Shown: positions 20,101 to 27,471 of the stretch, piece by piece | How the letters are laid out: the number at the start of each line of letters is the position of its first letter | How positions within the stretch are numbered: the first letter of the stretch is position 1 | Source of the DNA: Larkinella rosea | Lineage (GTDB): Bacteria; Bacteroidota; Bacteroidia; Cytophagales; Spirosomataceae | Assembly: GCF_003858635.1 (NCBI RefSeq) | Contig: NZ_RQJO01000011.1 | Location: 372,001 to 436,000 of the forward strand | Reading direction: 5' to 3' | DNA length: 64,000 bases | Notes under the pieces: generated by a model | What the model saw: the letters and a program-made list of their open reading frames with translations, nothing else | Database searches by the model: none | What the model was told of the DNA's origin: nothing | Made by a program: the position numbers and the translations under genes

Positions 20101-21198
20101 GAGCCAGGTGAGCAGATCCGTTACAAAATCGGTTTGATAGAGCGCCGTTTGAAAAGGCTGATTGCGCAGATCGTATTTTCGAACGCCCTTGCCCGATGTT
20201 CCCAGCCAGAGTACGTCCGATTGATCCACGAAGGCACATTGATAGGTGTATTGATTTTGGGCACTGCCCGCATCGAGCAAACGGACTCCGTGCTGATCGC
20301 TAAAGCTATAAATGGCGGCATGGTGGGTAAAATAGATCATTCCGTGGCTATCCTCCGCAAAATGCCTGTACCCGCCCGGCCTGGAAACAGGGGGAAGCGG
20401 GTATTTGCGAACCTGCCCGGATTTGGGATTGATAATCCATAACCAGTGATCGGAGGTAAGCATCACATCGCCGGATTTGCAGATCCAGAATCCGTTTACC
20501 GTAGATTCTAAAACCGGTCGTTGCAAATACGACCGGACAGAACGGGTTTTCCAGTCAATACGGTCGAGTCCCTTTACGGTTACGACCCACAGATTACCGG
20601 TAGGATCTTCCCGGAGTCCAATCACATAATTGTCACTGAGTGATTGCGGCTGCCTGGGATCGTGCTGAAAACGCCTGACTTGTCGGGTACGCAGGTCCAG
20701 ACAAACCAACCCCTTATCCATCGATGTTTTCCAGAGCTGGTCATGGCGATCGACGTAATACCGGGACACTAAAATATCCTTCGATTTTAAGGGTTTAAAG
20801 TTAGGCTGTTTCGAAAGATTGGTAAACTGCTCCGTAACAGGGTCGAAAATGTCCAGATCGTTCAGTTCATTGGAAACCCAGAGTTTTCCGTGGCTATCCA
20901 CCTGTATTTGCGCCACTTCGGCGGTTGAAAGCGAGGGGCGTCCGTTCGGGTCCGGCTGAAATACTTTGAACTGGCTGCCGTCGTAGCGGGCCAGCCCGTC
21001 GCGGGTGGCCATCCAGATAAACCCCTGCCGGTCCTGCACAATGGAAGGCACAAACGCCTGGGGCAGTCCCTGCCGATCGGTGATCAACTCGGGCGTGGGC
21101 AGCGTTTTGGGTTGAGCCAGCAGGCCAGAAAAGGGATAGAAGATCCATCCCCACACCAACCAGCCTATCAGTACTAATTGACCGTAATGTTGCTTCAT
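17188..21198 (-). CDS. Hybrid two-component system: sensor histidine kinase, receiver and AraC-type output in one protein
   Basis: 1336 aa. A signal/anchor segment (about 1-28) is followed by a large periplasmic sensor of Reg_prop-type strands (repeated G[LF]xR[IY]D and WIGT motifs), a Y_Y_Y-like Ig domain (about 680-770) and one membrane helix (about 780-805). The HisKA domain has the phospho-accepting His at about 840 (THEFRTPL). The ATPase domain has NALKFTPKGG and DTGIGI. A receiver domain begins at about 1084 with its acceptor Asp near 1133 (ISDVMMPVMDG), and the last 107 residues are an AraC/XylS HTH pair. This architecture is the Bacteroidota HTCS family, which usually senses polysaccharide fragments and activates nearby genes. 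No SusC/SusD pair is present, so the adjacent T9SS cluster is the obvious candidate target; that is inference. Confidence 0.95.
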   Translation of the reverse strand: MKQHYGQLVLIGWLVWGWIFYPFSGLLAQPKTLPTPELITDRQGLPQAFVPSIVQDRQGFIWMATRDGLARYDGSQFKVFQPDPNGRPSLSTAEVAQIQVDSHGKLWVSNELNDLDIFDPVTEQFTNLSKQPNFKPLKSKDILVSRYYVDRHDQLWKTSMDKGLVCLDLRTRQVRRFQHDPRQPQSLSDNYVIGLREDPTGNLWVVTVKGLDRIDWKTRSVRSYLQRPVLESTVNGFWICKSGDVMLTSDHWLWIINPKSGQVRKYPLPPVSRPGGYRHFAEDSHGMIYFTHHAAIYSFSDQHGVRLLDAGSAQNQYTYQCAFVDQSDVLWLGTSGKGVRKYDLRNQPFQTALYQTDFVTDLLTWLQVPRQPAPASKVVLSSYNFRYTFDQRGRMWYNMGSSNFYRVDFQKNKLDPVPFPTPFESDVIGYKTCPLATDPTGRVWAVFDTTAFWYDEQQTQWRAFPYPIPHPPLNTHQMLVVDDQALWLATSSGGLLRIDRTNGRIKPYTHTRNNPASLSTNALLAMAPDPQNPDLLWIGTFGSGICLFNKKTGLTKRLSVIDGLPNNVIYSVIPDQQGTVWAGTNKGLCRIDRQTLHIQTYTTEDGILAEEFNRFHFLHLPAPVRRGAEFRRTGTTEERILMGGLEGITAFYPSQIRPDSFQPTTEITKLYVNNKPVAPGPDSPLGDLPIQAIHELSLPYNQNFLTIEFAVLQFNKHDKNRYRYQLVGLDRNWVENRRPEAVFTDLRPGTYTLRLNASNLTGLWSSRIRTLKIVIDPPWWATWWAYAFYTLIVVGMAYGLFQNYVNRLKMQQSMALREHEAAKLREVDAMKTRFFANVTHEFRTPLTLILSPAEQLLQQPLEPGIVRRVSIMEAQARHLLRLINQLMDFSKLEANLMTVNESLGDLGQCLDQWLAPFREQASGLGIGFFFENRLVSHYWFDSDKLEQIIYNLVSNALKFTPKGGSVWVRVQPLEGQQEGIELEVHDTGIGISPVSVPLIFNRYYQVETVTEHLPNRPSGTGIGLSLVKELVECQQGQIMVESREGLGTLFRVWLPVRVAQVAEKGPTSIALSTISPTEEVGNERVRILLVEDNTDLVQFIIESFPRYEVKQARNGQEGLALALEQMPDIIISDVMMPVMDGYTFCNRLKSDLRTSHIPVMLLTAKVSYQDRIEGLTRGADDYLTKPFHVLELQLRIRNLLENQRRTRERLQAELMQPGASRSEQIPADTDPFLQSITLLMEVNLDNSEFRVEDMMKHTNLSRMSLYRKMRAVTGMTPSDFIRVYRLKRSIQLLVAGRPISETANLVGFESPAHFTKMFRQHYQLTPRQYLAQTKSL

Positions 21199-21245
21199 TC
21201 ACTACGCTGGGTTTAAAATGCCACGAAGTAAGAACACTTTTTCAA

Positions 21246-21267
21246 TATGTTACTAGTTCGTAACATA
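21246..21267. promoter_or_regulatory. Inverted repeat upstream of the hybrid kinase
   Basis: Perfect 8-bp arms TATGTTAC / GTAACATA separated by 6 nt, about 50 bp upstream of the kinase start codon. The spacing and symmetry suit an operator bound by a dimer. The regulator is unknown; autoregulation is possible. Confidence 0.4.
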
Positions 21268-21490
21268 CTTTTTACTTAACGTATTTTGAATGAAGCAACG
21301 CTGTGTGTGCCGTTAATCCGGACTATTCTTATTCCTTGGCAGAACGATTGTTTTTTTGATTTGCAAACTATTTTCCAGCCAGGGTGCCTGGCAGACGAAA
21401 CGGAATGCCAAGCAAGCGAAGACAAATTGGCCGTTCACCATCAGGAATGCGCGTACCAGGCTACGTAAATTATATCCGACTATTTAGCCT

Positions 21491-22471
21491 TTAAGCAACC
21501 CTGGCGGGAAGCTGACTGTTTTCATAAAAGGCCAGTTGAAGTAACAACGTACTGGCAATCTGCTCCAGTGTTTCCTGGGTGAGAAAGCCCTGGTGGGCAG
21601 TCAGAAGAGCCCTGGGATGGGAACGAAGCCGATTTAAATCGTCATCTTCGATCGGTTGAGTACTCCAGTCCCGGTGAAACCAGGCACTTTCCCGGTCATA
21701 GACGTCGGCTGCATAACCGGCGAGTTGCCGTTGGTCGAGGGCATCCAGAACCGCTTTCGTATCGACGATCTTACCCCGGCTGGTGTTGACCAGAATGGCC
21801 GTTGGCTTCATGATCGATAGGGCCTGTGAATCGATGAGCCGAGTCGTTCGGGACGTTAACGGGCAATGGAGCGAAACCACATCCGATTCGGCCAGTAGTT
21901 CGGGTAGCCAGACATATTTAATTCCCTCATTGATCAGCGCCGGATGAGGCTTAAGGTCATTGGCCAGCATCTGGCAACCAAACCCTTTCATGATTTGCAG
22001 GAATGCGTGACCGATATGTCCCGTGCCAATGACACCGATCGTCTTGCCGTGCAAATCGTTCCCGATCAAGCCATCCAGGGTAAAGTTCCCCGTTGTTACC
22101 CGCTCATGCGCCTGGGGCAAATGGCGAACCAGACTCATTAATAAAGCAACGGCATGCTCCGCTACCGAAAAAGGCGAATACCCCGGAATCCGGATTATCT
22201 CCAGATCAAGTTCTTCGGCCACGCGCCTATCTACGTTGTCCAAACCAACGCAACGCATGGCAATGACGGTTATTCCCCGCATTTTCAACAACCGCAAAAC
22301 CGGTTCGCTCAAATCGTCGTGGGCAAAAGCGCACACCGCCTGGTGACCAATGGCCTTCCCCACCGTGTTTTCGCTCAGCGGTTCTTCAATGAAGGTAATC
22401 TGATGATGGTTCTGGTAACGAATAAACCCCGGACGATCATAACTGGCAGTACTGAAAAAGGCGATTTTCAT
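21491..22471 (-). CDS. ldhA: D-2-hydroxyacid dehydrogenase, probably D-lactate dehydrogenase
   Basis: 326 aa from the ATG at 22471 (MKIAFFSTASYD); a start 21 nt upstream is possible but adds nothing typical. The NAD-binding Rossmann motif GVIGTGHIGHAF, the RxxGxxN-like segment MRCVGLDNVD, the catalytic-Arg loop NTSRGKIVDT and the catalytic His in TAHQGFLT are all visible. The IPGYSPFSVAEHAVAL segment is typical of the fermentative D-LDH subgroup, which reduces pyruvate to D-lactate and reoxidises NADH when respiration is limited. It is the last gene of a probable minus-strand operon with LOG, a membrane protein, a secreted protein and a PNPOx-like protein. The position at the edge of a stress island supports a low-oxygen role. 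Substrate preference is inferred from the family. Confidence 0.88.
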   Translation of the reverse strand: MKIAFFSTASYDRPGFIRYQNHHQITFIEEPLSENTVGKAIGHQAVCAFAHDDLSEPVLRLLKMRGITVIAMRCVGLDNVDRRVAEELDLEIIRIPGYSPFSVAEHAVALLMSLVRHLPQAHERVTTGNFTLDGLIGNDLHGKTIGVIGTGHIGHAFLQIMKGFGCQMLANDLKPHPALINEGIKYVWLPELLAESDVVSLHCPLTSRTTRLIDSQALSIMKPTAILVNTSRGKIVDTKAVLDALDQRQLAGYAADVYDRESAWFHRDWSTQPIEDDDLNRLRSHPRALLTAHQGFLTQETLEQIASTLLLQLAFYENSQLPARVA

Positions 22472-22559
22472 GGCAAGCGTGTTTAGGAGCATCTAAATTG
22501 CGCAGCTTTGTCTTGGACTGAAATGACCAGGCTCAGGTATTGATCTGATTTAAAGCCGG

Positions 22560-23330
22560 TTATATTTTTTCCAGTAACCACCAGAGCGGTCGGCGTCGCC
22601 GGATTACGCGAAAATTGCTTTCCACATACGTTCGGATGTGGGTCATGGCTTCATTGAGGTCGTCCGTCAATAAAACCAGTTTTAGATCCTGCTCACTGAT
22701 GGTTCCCGCCCGAATCATTTGGTGGAGATAATCCAGTAAGGGCTGGTAGTAGGCCCGGTCCATCAAAACCACCGGAAACCGCTGCAAAATACCGGTTTGT
22801 ACCAGTGTCAATGTTTCGAACAGCTCATCCATCGTCCCCCAGCCCCCCGGCATCACAACAAAGGCATAGGAGTACTTGACCAGCAGCACCTTGCGGACAA
22901 AGAAGAAATCAATGGTGACCTGTTTATGCAGATAGCCATTGGGTTTTTGTTCAAACGGCAGCCGGATGTTGCAACCCACTGACCGCCCTCCGGCTTCGAA
23001 TGCGCCCCGGTTGGCCGCTTCCATCAGGCCCGGCCCTCCGCCGGTCATCACGGTAAAACCCAGGTCAGAAACGGCGCGGCCAACCTGCTGGGCCAGCTGA
23101 TAATACCGATGAGATGCCTTAAACCGGGCTGAGCCAAATACCGTTATGCAGGGTCCCTCAAAATGCAATGCCCGAAACCCTTTTAGAAACTGCCAACCGA
23201 TTTGACCAATAAACCGCAGTTCTGACTGACGGCTTTTCGGACCTTCCAACGCCTGGGTCAGCACGGTATTGAGCAGGGGGCTTACGGACTTGGCGGTCGC
23301 TGGCGAAACACCTGACGGAACAGTTCGCAT
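22560..23330 (-). CDS. LOG family protein (lysine decarboxylase-like nucleosidase)
   Basis: 256 aa from the ATG at 23330, four bases after the stop of the upstream gene; a longer frame to 23423 would overlap that gene by about 90 bp and is less likely. Two signature motifs of the LOG family are present: GGGPGLMEAANRGA and PGGWGTMDELFE. Characterised members are phosphoribohydrolases that release free cytokinin-type bases from nucleoside monophosphates, or nucleotide 5'-monophosphate nucleosidases. 'Lysine decarboxylase' is a historical misnomer. The N-terminal 50 residues and a basic C-terminal tail are extra to the core. The physiological substrate here is unknown. The tight spacing suggests translation coupled to the membrane protein at 23335. 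Confidence 0.88.
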   Translation of the reverse strand: MRTVPSGVSPATAKSVSPLLNTVLTQALEGPKSRQSELRFIGQIGWQFLKGFRALHFEGPCITVFGSARFKASHRYYQLAQQVGRAVSDLGFTVMTGGGPGLMEAANRGAFEAGGRSVGCNIRLPFEQKPNGYLHKQVTIDFFFVRKVLLVKYSYAFVVMPGGWGTMDELFETLTLVQTGILQRFPVVLMDRAYYQPLLDYLHQMIRAGTISEQDLKLVLLTDDLNEAMTHIRTYVESNFRVIRRRRPLWWLLEKI

Positions 23331-23334
23331 AGCG

Positions 23335-23862
23335 TTAGGACTCGATTGGTGCAGGGCTCGCTGGTTTTCTCTTTTTTCCACTTCTTCGGATTTTGGCTGT
23401 TTCCCACAGATACGTACCGTCATGGAATTGCTGCAAACGGTAAAACGCGATGGCCATCAAAACGGTAGCTGGAAAGGCGGCATACCAGCCCAGCGGGGCG
23501 ATTGCCAGACCAAAGATCAACCCATCCCAGCAACCCAGGCGAAACAAATCGCCTTTGAGTGTCATCGTCAACGCGATCAGGGCCTGACTGGCGGCTATCA
23601 CCAGGATCATGGGTTTAATAATGGTGGCAAACGGGCCTAAAATAAACCATTTATACACGGGAATGGCCGTGTCGGCGTAATCCTGATACACCCAGGGAGC
23701 TTCCAAAGCCGTTGTGGCATTGAACCAGGCCGCCCAGCTAAACAGGAGCAGATAAAAAAGGCGGGTCAGGCGGGGCCAGTGTTTGCTGCTCCAGATCGTG
23801 GAGAGAAAGAGCAGATTGACGACCGTGTAAGTAGTCCAGAAAAGGGTTGGCGAAAAAAACAT
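23335..23862 (-). CDS. Membrane protein of unknown function
   Basis: 175 aa with about four hydrophobic helices: residues about 5-22, 32-50, 70-100 and 110-140. A basic, lysine- and arginine-rich C-terminus (KIRRSGKKRKPA) is probably cytoplasmic. I do not recognise the family. It lies 30 bp after a secreted-protein gene and 4 bp before the LOG gene, so it is almost certainly in that operon. Confidence 0.75.
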   Translation of the reverse strand: MFFSPTLFWTTYTVVNLLFLSTIWSSKHWPRLTRLFYLLLFSWAAWFNATTALEAPWVYQDYADTAIPVYKWFILGPFATIIKPMILVIAASQALIALTMTLKGDLFRLGCWDGLIFGLAIAPLGWYAAFPATVLMAIAFYRLQQFHDGTYLWETAKIRRSGKKRKPASPAPIES

Positions 23863-23892
23863 GGTTTCCGGGTTCTAAGAGTTATCCATTCG

Positions 23893-24579
23893 TTACTGTG
23901 CGTAATGAAAACCGCCCCCGCCAACCGTCAGCGTCACATAAAAGCCATTGAGGGCATATTCGGGTTTCACCTGGTTCGGCTGACCATCGGGAAGCTGCTG
24001 CCAGTGTGCTGATTTTGAACTGGCGACGTAACCGATCCGCAAGCCCAGCCAAAACCCCTTTGTCTCCTCCGGGCCGACGGATGGATCGGGCACCAGTAAG
24101 CGGTTTAGATGCAGCGAGAGATCGGTCGAATGGCTGGATAACACCGCAATATGCGGTTGGAAGCCGTCCTGATGAATGGTGATTAAGGAGGAGGATATTC
24201 CCTGTCCGATGGCCGAGTAACATACCCATCGACGGGTATCGAAAAGCACGTAGCCCAGCTTGATCTGTCCGATTCCCGCGGCCCGTTCCACCCGGGTTTG
24301 CTGAACGGAAATGCTGCGGGCCGTGAGGGCCGAAGCGCTGAGCCCGGCCATCAACCGGTTTCGGCGCAGCCAACCTTCCGCTCCGCTGTAAATAAAGTGG
24401 TCGTTGAGTGAGGGAAACCAGTCGGGGGCAAAGGTTCGGGCAACATTCCCTGATTTGGGCGCATTGAGATAACCCAGTTGAAAAAAGCCGAAACTCCCCC
24501 GCACCGACTGGGCGGGTGCAATAGTCTGGCATGCCAATAGCAAGGCCGCGGAAAAATAGAGTAAAGAAATCCGTCTCAT
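23893..24579 (-). CDS. Secreted or outer-membrane protein of unknown function
   Basis: 228 aa. The N-terminus (MRRISLLYFSAALLLACQTIAPAQ) is a signal peptide with a likely cut after APAQ; a Cys at 17 could alternatively be a lipobox. The body has alternating hydrophobic/aromatic strands (GSFGFFQLGY, GFWLGLRIGYVA, GFYVTLTVGGGGF) and ends in F-H-Y-A-Q, as in small outer-membrane beta-barrels. A competing frame of 242 codons over the same bases lacks these features. It sits in the middle of the operon between the PNPOx-like protein and the membrane protein. Confidence 0.72.
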   Translation of the reverse strand: MRRISLLYFSAALLLACQTIAPAQSVRGSFGFFQLGYLNAPKSGNVARTFAPDWFPSLNDHFIYSGAEGWLRRNRLMAGLSASALTARSISVQQTRVERAAGIGQIKLGYVLFDTRRWVCYSAIGQGISSSLITIHQDGFQPHIAVLSSHSTDLSLHLNRLLVPDPSVGPEETKGFWLGLRIGYVASSKSAHWQQLPDGQPNQVKPEYALNGFYVTLTVGGGGFHYAQ

Positions 24580-24687
24580 TCCGTTGGGTGTCAGGTGAAG
24601 ATATGCTCACGAAACGGGTATAAAACTGCGACTGAATGGGGAGAAGAAGTATGACAAATGTGGGTGGCTAACGTGATTATAGTCAGC

Positions 24688-25128
24688 TTATTGAGTATAG
24701 CAGCGACCCGATTTGCGGTGAATCTGGATGCGGTAAACCACCGGATACACGACGTGATGATCAGTGGGGGTAATTTCACCGGGATACCCCATTTTCTCCC
24801 CGGTAAAAACCGGGATTTTGCGGTGTTCCAGTAAATACAGGGCGTATTCCCGCTCGTCTCCGGTTAACTCCTGAAAGATTCCTTCAATCAGCACACTATG
24901 CCAGACACCGTCACGTATCATTTCGTCAATCTCAAAAGCGACGTGGGGATTTTTACGAAGGAGCTGGATCTTGGTGCCTTCGCGGGTCAGACCCAAAATG
25001 GCGTTTCCGTCATAATAATACATGACCGGTTCAATCAAAATTCGGTCATCGGCGGCACAACCAATGCGCCCAAAATACTGATTAACCAGCATGGAATCGA
25101 TGACTTCAGTCGTGAGTTCGGTTAACAT
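24688..25128 (-). CDS. Pyridoxamine 5'-phosphate oxidase-like flavin-binding protein
   Basis: 146 aa. The small split-barrel fold is suggested by GRIGCAADDRILIEPVMYYYDGNAILG at the front, the strand pattern NPHVAFEIDEM, and WHSVLIEGIF. Members bind FMN or F420 and include general stress proteins and nitroimidazole-resistance-like proteins. It is the first gene of the minus-strand operon that ends with the D-lactate dehydrogenase, and is divergent from Hsp20. Similar PNPOx-like proteins occur beside Usp and Hsp20 genes in stress regulons of other phyla. The exact reaction is unknown. Confidence 0.85.
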   Translation of the reverse strand: MLTELTTEVIDSMLVNQYFGRIGCAADDRILIEPVMYYYDGNAILGLTREGTKIQLLRKNPHVAFEIDEMIRDGVWHSVLIEGIFQELTGDEREYALYLLEHRKIPVFTGEKMGYPGEITPTDHHVVYPVVYRIQIHRKSGRCYTQ

Positions 25129-25387
25129 GATTTTGGAAAGCGGATGGATAAACCGCTCTCCAAAAATAGCTTCGCATTGGAGCGCGATCCATGTGTTTGG
25201 TCAGATCAACCTGTGATTTTGGTTGGTTACCGAACCTGGCCCACGAACAATGGTTGACAACAATTAGCTTCAGAGTTGAGGTTGATCACGGATTACTCCC
25301 GGGCCACTGCACAATTTTGCTGAAGTAGCAGCTGGTCTACTGTTAGCCAGCCTTGTCGTCTTATGTTCCACTAAACAACAGGTAGCC
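25129..25387. promoter_or_regulatory. Divergent promoter region between the PNPOx-like operon and Hsp20
   Basis: 259 bp with starts on both sides. Two FNR-like half-matches are visible (TTGACAACAATTA near 25253 and TTGATCACGGATTA near 25281), each with one good half-site only. They are weaker than the palindromes elsewhere in the island, and I do not claim them as sites. Confidence 0.4.
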
Positions 25388-25807
25388 ATGAAACCGGCAC
25401 TTCGAAATTCGCTTTTGACCACCTTCTCCAATCTGTTTGATGATGAATTCTTCAGCAATGCGGTGTTCCGCGATCCGGGCTTTCCGGCTGTAAATGTCCG
25501 CGAAGAAGCGGATCAGTTTCAACTGGAAGTCATTGCACCGGGTTTAAAAAAGGAGGATTTTAAACTCGCCCTGAATGACCGTATGCTGACCATTTCGGCC
25601 GAGAACACGACCGAATCGGACGAAAAGAACGTTTCGTATCGTCGGAAAGAATACAGCTACCAGTCTTTTCAGCGCACGTTTGATTTGCCTGAAAACATCG
25701 AAGCAGACAGCGTCCAGGCTACGTATGTCGATGGTGTTTTGAAAATTGGCCTGAAGAAAAAGGCACTTCAGCCGAAACCCGCGCCCAAACTAATTACGAT
25801 TGAGTAA
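25388..25807 (+). CDS. Hsp20/alpha-crystallin family small heat-shock protein
   Basis: 139 aa with the usual plan: a short N-terminal arm rich in Phe (TTFSNLFDDEFF), an alpha-crystallin domain from about 35 to 125 (FPAVNVREEADQF, APGLKKEDF, DGVLKIGLKKK) and a C-terminal I-x-I anchor (LITIE) for oligomer assembly. Small heat-shock proteins hold unfolding proteins for later refolding by ATP-dependent chaperones. The gene is monocistronic, with a terminator at 25820. It sits in an island rich in universal stress proteins, much as hspX does in the mycobacterial dormancy regulon. Confidence 0.95.
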   Translation: MKPALRNSLLTTFSNLFDDEFFSNAVFRDPGFPAVNVREEADQFQLEVIAPGLKKEDFKLALNDRMLTISAENTTESDEKNVSYRRKEYSYQSFQRTFDLPENIEADSVQATYVDGVLKIGLKKKALQPKPAPKLITIE

Positions 25808-25819
25808 TCAGCGAGCCAC

Positions 25820-25851
25820 AAAAAGCGGTGAGTTAGTATTCACCGCTTTTT
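25820..25851. terminator. Bidirectional Rho-independent terminator between Hsp20 and L,D-transpeptidase
   Basis: An 11-bp stem (AAAAAGCGGTG / CACCGCTTTTT) with a 10-nt loop, flanked by A and T runs on both strands. It separates two convergent genes and can serve both. Confidence 0.88.
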
Positions 25852-25865
25852 TATGGCATTTTCCA

Positions 25866-26996
25866 TCACAGTTTGACGCTTTTCCAGCCATAGACATCGG
25901 GGTAAAAATCCAATGAATTAGCCAAACCCGGTTCAATCGTTTGGTAGGTAATGACGACGGGGACGGGTCTGGGCAGGGGAAGGGTTCGGGAAGGAAGGCT
26001 GACCTGGCGGTTTTCCAAAAAGTCCGGCGAAAAAAAAGAAGAGTGCAGGAGCAGATTCGCCAGTTCCACCGGTTTGGCTACCCGAATGCATCCGTGACTC
26101 AAAAACCGGCTGGTGTGGTTAAATAACTCCCGGTGGTTGGTGTCGTGCAGATAAATATCGAATGGACTGTTAACATCAAATTTCATGATGCCCAGTGCGT
26201 TATCACAACCGGTCGACTGGCGCAGTCGGTAGGGGAAATTGCGGGCTGAAAGCACCTGCCAATTGATGGATTCCGGATGGACGATACGCCCTTTCGTATC
26301 CAGTACCTGCATTTTCAGGGCATCCAGTACCCCCGCTGGGTTTCGCCTGATTTTCGGTAGTAGTTCCTTGACGGCAATCGAATGGGGGACATTCCAATAC
26401 GGATAGGTAATGATCCGGGTTATGACGGCACCAAAAAGAGGAGTTGGCGTGTGACTTGTACCGACAATGACCCGCGACAGTAGTTCCTGATTTCCCTGGC
26501 GATCCAGCACCCGCAGCGTAGCGGATGGAATATTGACCACCACCATCCGGTCCGAAGCCAGGCGGTTCAGCCAGCGATACTGATTCAGCGCCGATCGAAT
26601 GTCGGCCAGGTGCGGCAGCGAATCTTTACTGAACGAAACCAGCGAATCCAGGCTGGCGCGCAGTCGGCGGTACGGCTCAAAAACCGGCTCCAGTGATCCT
26701 AAAAGAGCGGCCCAGTCCGGATCTTTTGCCCGAATCCGTTCGACTACGCGGTTGACACCCGCCGAATCGATCCGTTCGGGTAATTGCCAGAAACTTAGTC
26801 GTTCGGGACGGCTGCCGTAGGCCAGCTCAAAGGCAAACCGGCTAATGGTGGCGCTGTCCTGATTCACACCCGCCGTATCCAGGCCGGATCGATAAAGAAA
26901 CTGGCTCCATTCCGATAAAGATTGTCCAGCGCTACCCGGAACACGGGCGATCTGGATCAATAGCGTCGCCAAAAGCATTTTCAGAATACGATTCAT
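25866..26996 (-). CDS. L,D-transpeptidase (YkuD domain, YcbB-like)
   Basis: 376 aa with a signal peptide (about 1-24, PGSAGQ). An N-terminal region (about 25-150) without clear motifs precedes the catalytic domain. That domain has VVNIPSATLRVLDRQG, TPTPLF, and the active-site motif SHGCIRV with nucleophile Cys at 303. The HDTN motif just before it and a lid-like segment (about 190-260) fit YcbB-type enzymes. These form 3-3 crosslinks in peptidoglycan or attach proteins to it, often during stress or stationary phase. The gene is divergent from the small-protein/Usp operon, and the shared 196-bp promoter region carries an FNR-like palindrome at 27079-27090. Confidence 0.92.
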   Translation of the reverse strand: MNRILKMLLATLLIQIARVPGSAGQSLSEWSQFLYRSGLDTAGVNQDSATISRFAFELAYGSRPERLSFWQLPERIDSAGVNRVVERIRAKDPDWAALLGSLEPVFEPYRRLRASLDSLVSFSKDSLPHLADIRSALNQYRWLNRLASDRMVVVNIPSATLRVLDRQGNQELLSRVIVGTSHTPTPLFGAVITRIITYPYWNVPHSIAVKELLPKIRRNPAGVLDALKMQVLDTKGRIVHPESINWQVLSARNFPYRLRQSTGCDNALGIMKFDVNSPFDIYLHDTNHRELFNHTSRFLSHGCIRVAKPVELANLLLHSSFFSPDFLENRQVSLPSRTLPLPRPVPVVITYQTIEPGLANSLDFYPDVYGWKSVKL

Positions 26997-27078
26997 TGCT
27001 GCGAATAAAGGATACGATCTAACCCCAAAGTACCGGAGGATTAGAGTACCATTCCCTAACGGTTATAAGCCCGTTCGC

Positions 27079-27090
27079 TGATTTAGATCA
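27079..27090. promoter_or_regulatory. FNR/CRP-like palindrome TGATTTAGATCA
   Basis: An exact TGAT-N4-ATCA palindrome in the divergent region between the L,D-transpeptidase (start 26996) and the small gene at 27193. It is the reverse complement of the site at 42735-42746 in all 12 bases. Confidence 0.55.
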
Positions 27091-27192
27091 TTTTTTAGTC
27101 CGATGAATATCAGTGCCTTGTCAGCGAATCCTCATTTATTTTTGCTCTGCTTTCTTCGTAAGCAGCTTACTCCTAACTCCAAAACCACAGCC

Positions 27193-27438
27193 ATGACTTT
27201 CGAACCGACCCGTCATCAATTAGCTTTCGTGCTCCCCGAATCTTTCCGGAAAGCCGAAGTGATCTTTCAGAAACGATTAGCCCAGAGTGAAGACGTTCGC
27301 CTGGTGGTTCAGCCTAACCATCGTCCTCGACAGGTGGTCTCCACCCAGGCGCTAAGCAGCGGAATCTGGCACGTCATTTTAAACTGGTGGGATGGCAGGG
27401 GACAGTACTGGGCCGAAAAGGATATCGTGATTCATTAA
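27193..27438 (+). CDS. Small protein of unknown function at the head of a Usp operon
   Basis: 81 aa from the ATG at 27193. An upstream in-frame ATG at 27103 would add 30 residues resembling a weak hydrophobic leader, but it sits close to the FNR-like site and is less likely. No signal peptide is present in the short form. Visible features are VLPESFRKAEVIFQKRL and a Trp-rich end (ILNWWDGRGQYWAEKDI). I do not recognise the family. It lies 33 bp upstream of a universal stress protein gene, so it is probably co-transcribed with it. Confidence 0.65.
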   Translation: MTFEPTRHQLAFVLPESFRKAEVIFQKRLAQSEDVRLVVQPNHRPRQVVSTQALSSGIWHVILNWWDGRGQYWAEKDIVIH

Positions 27439-27471
27439 AACTCTTTTTCTCATGTTAGCCTTTGCGGTTCT

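Noticed and set aside
22530-22555. TTGATCTGATTTA upstream of the D-lactate dehydrogenase as an FNR site
   Set aside because: Only the first half-site matches; the second half differs in two of four bases.
23882-24610. 242-codon frame on the minus strand
   Set aside because: It overlaps the 228-aa secreted-protein gene in another frame, is rich in Arg/Pro/Gly, and lacks a signal peptide or any motif.
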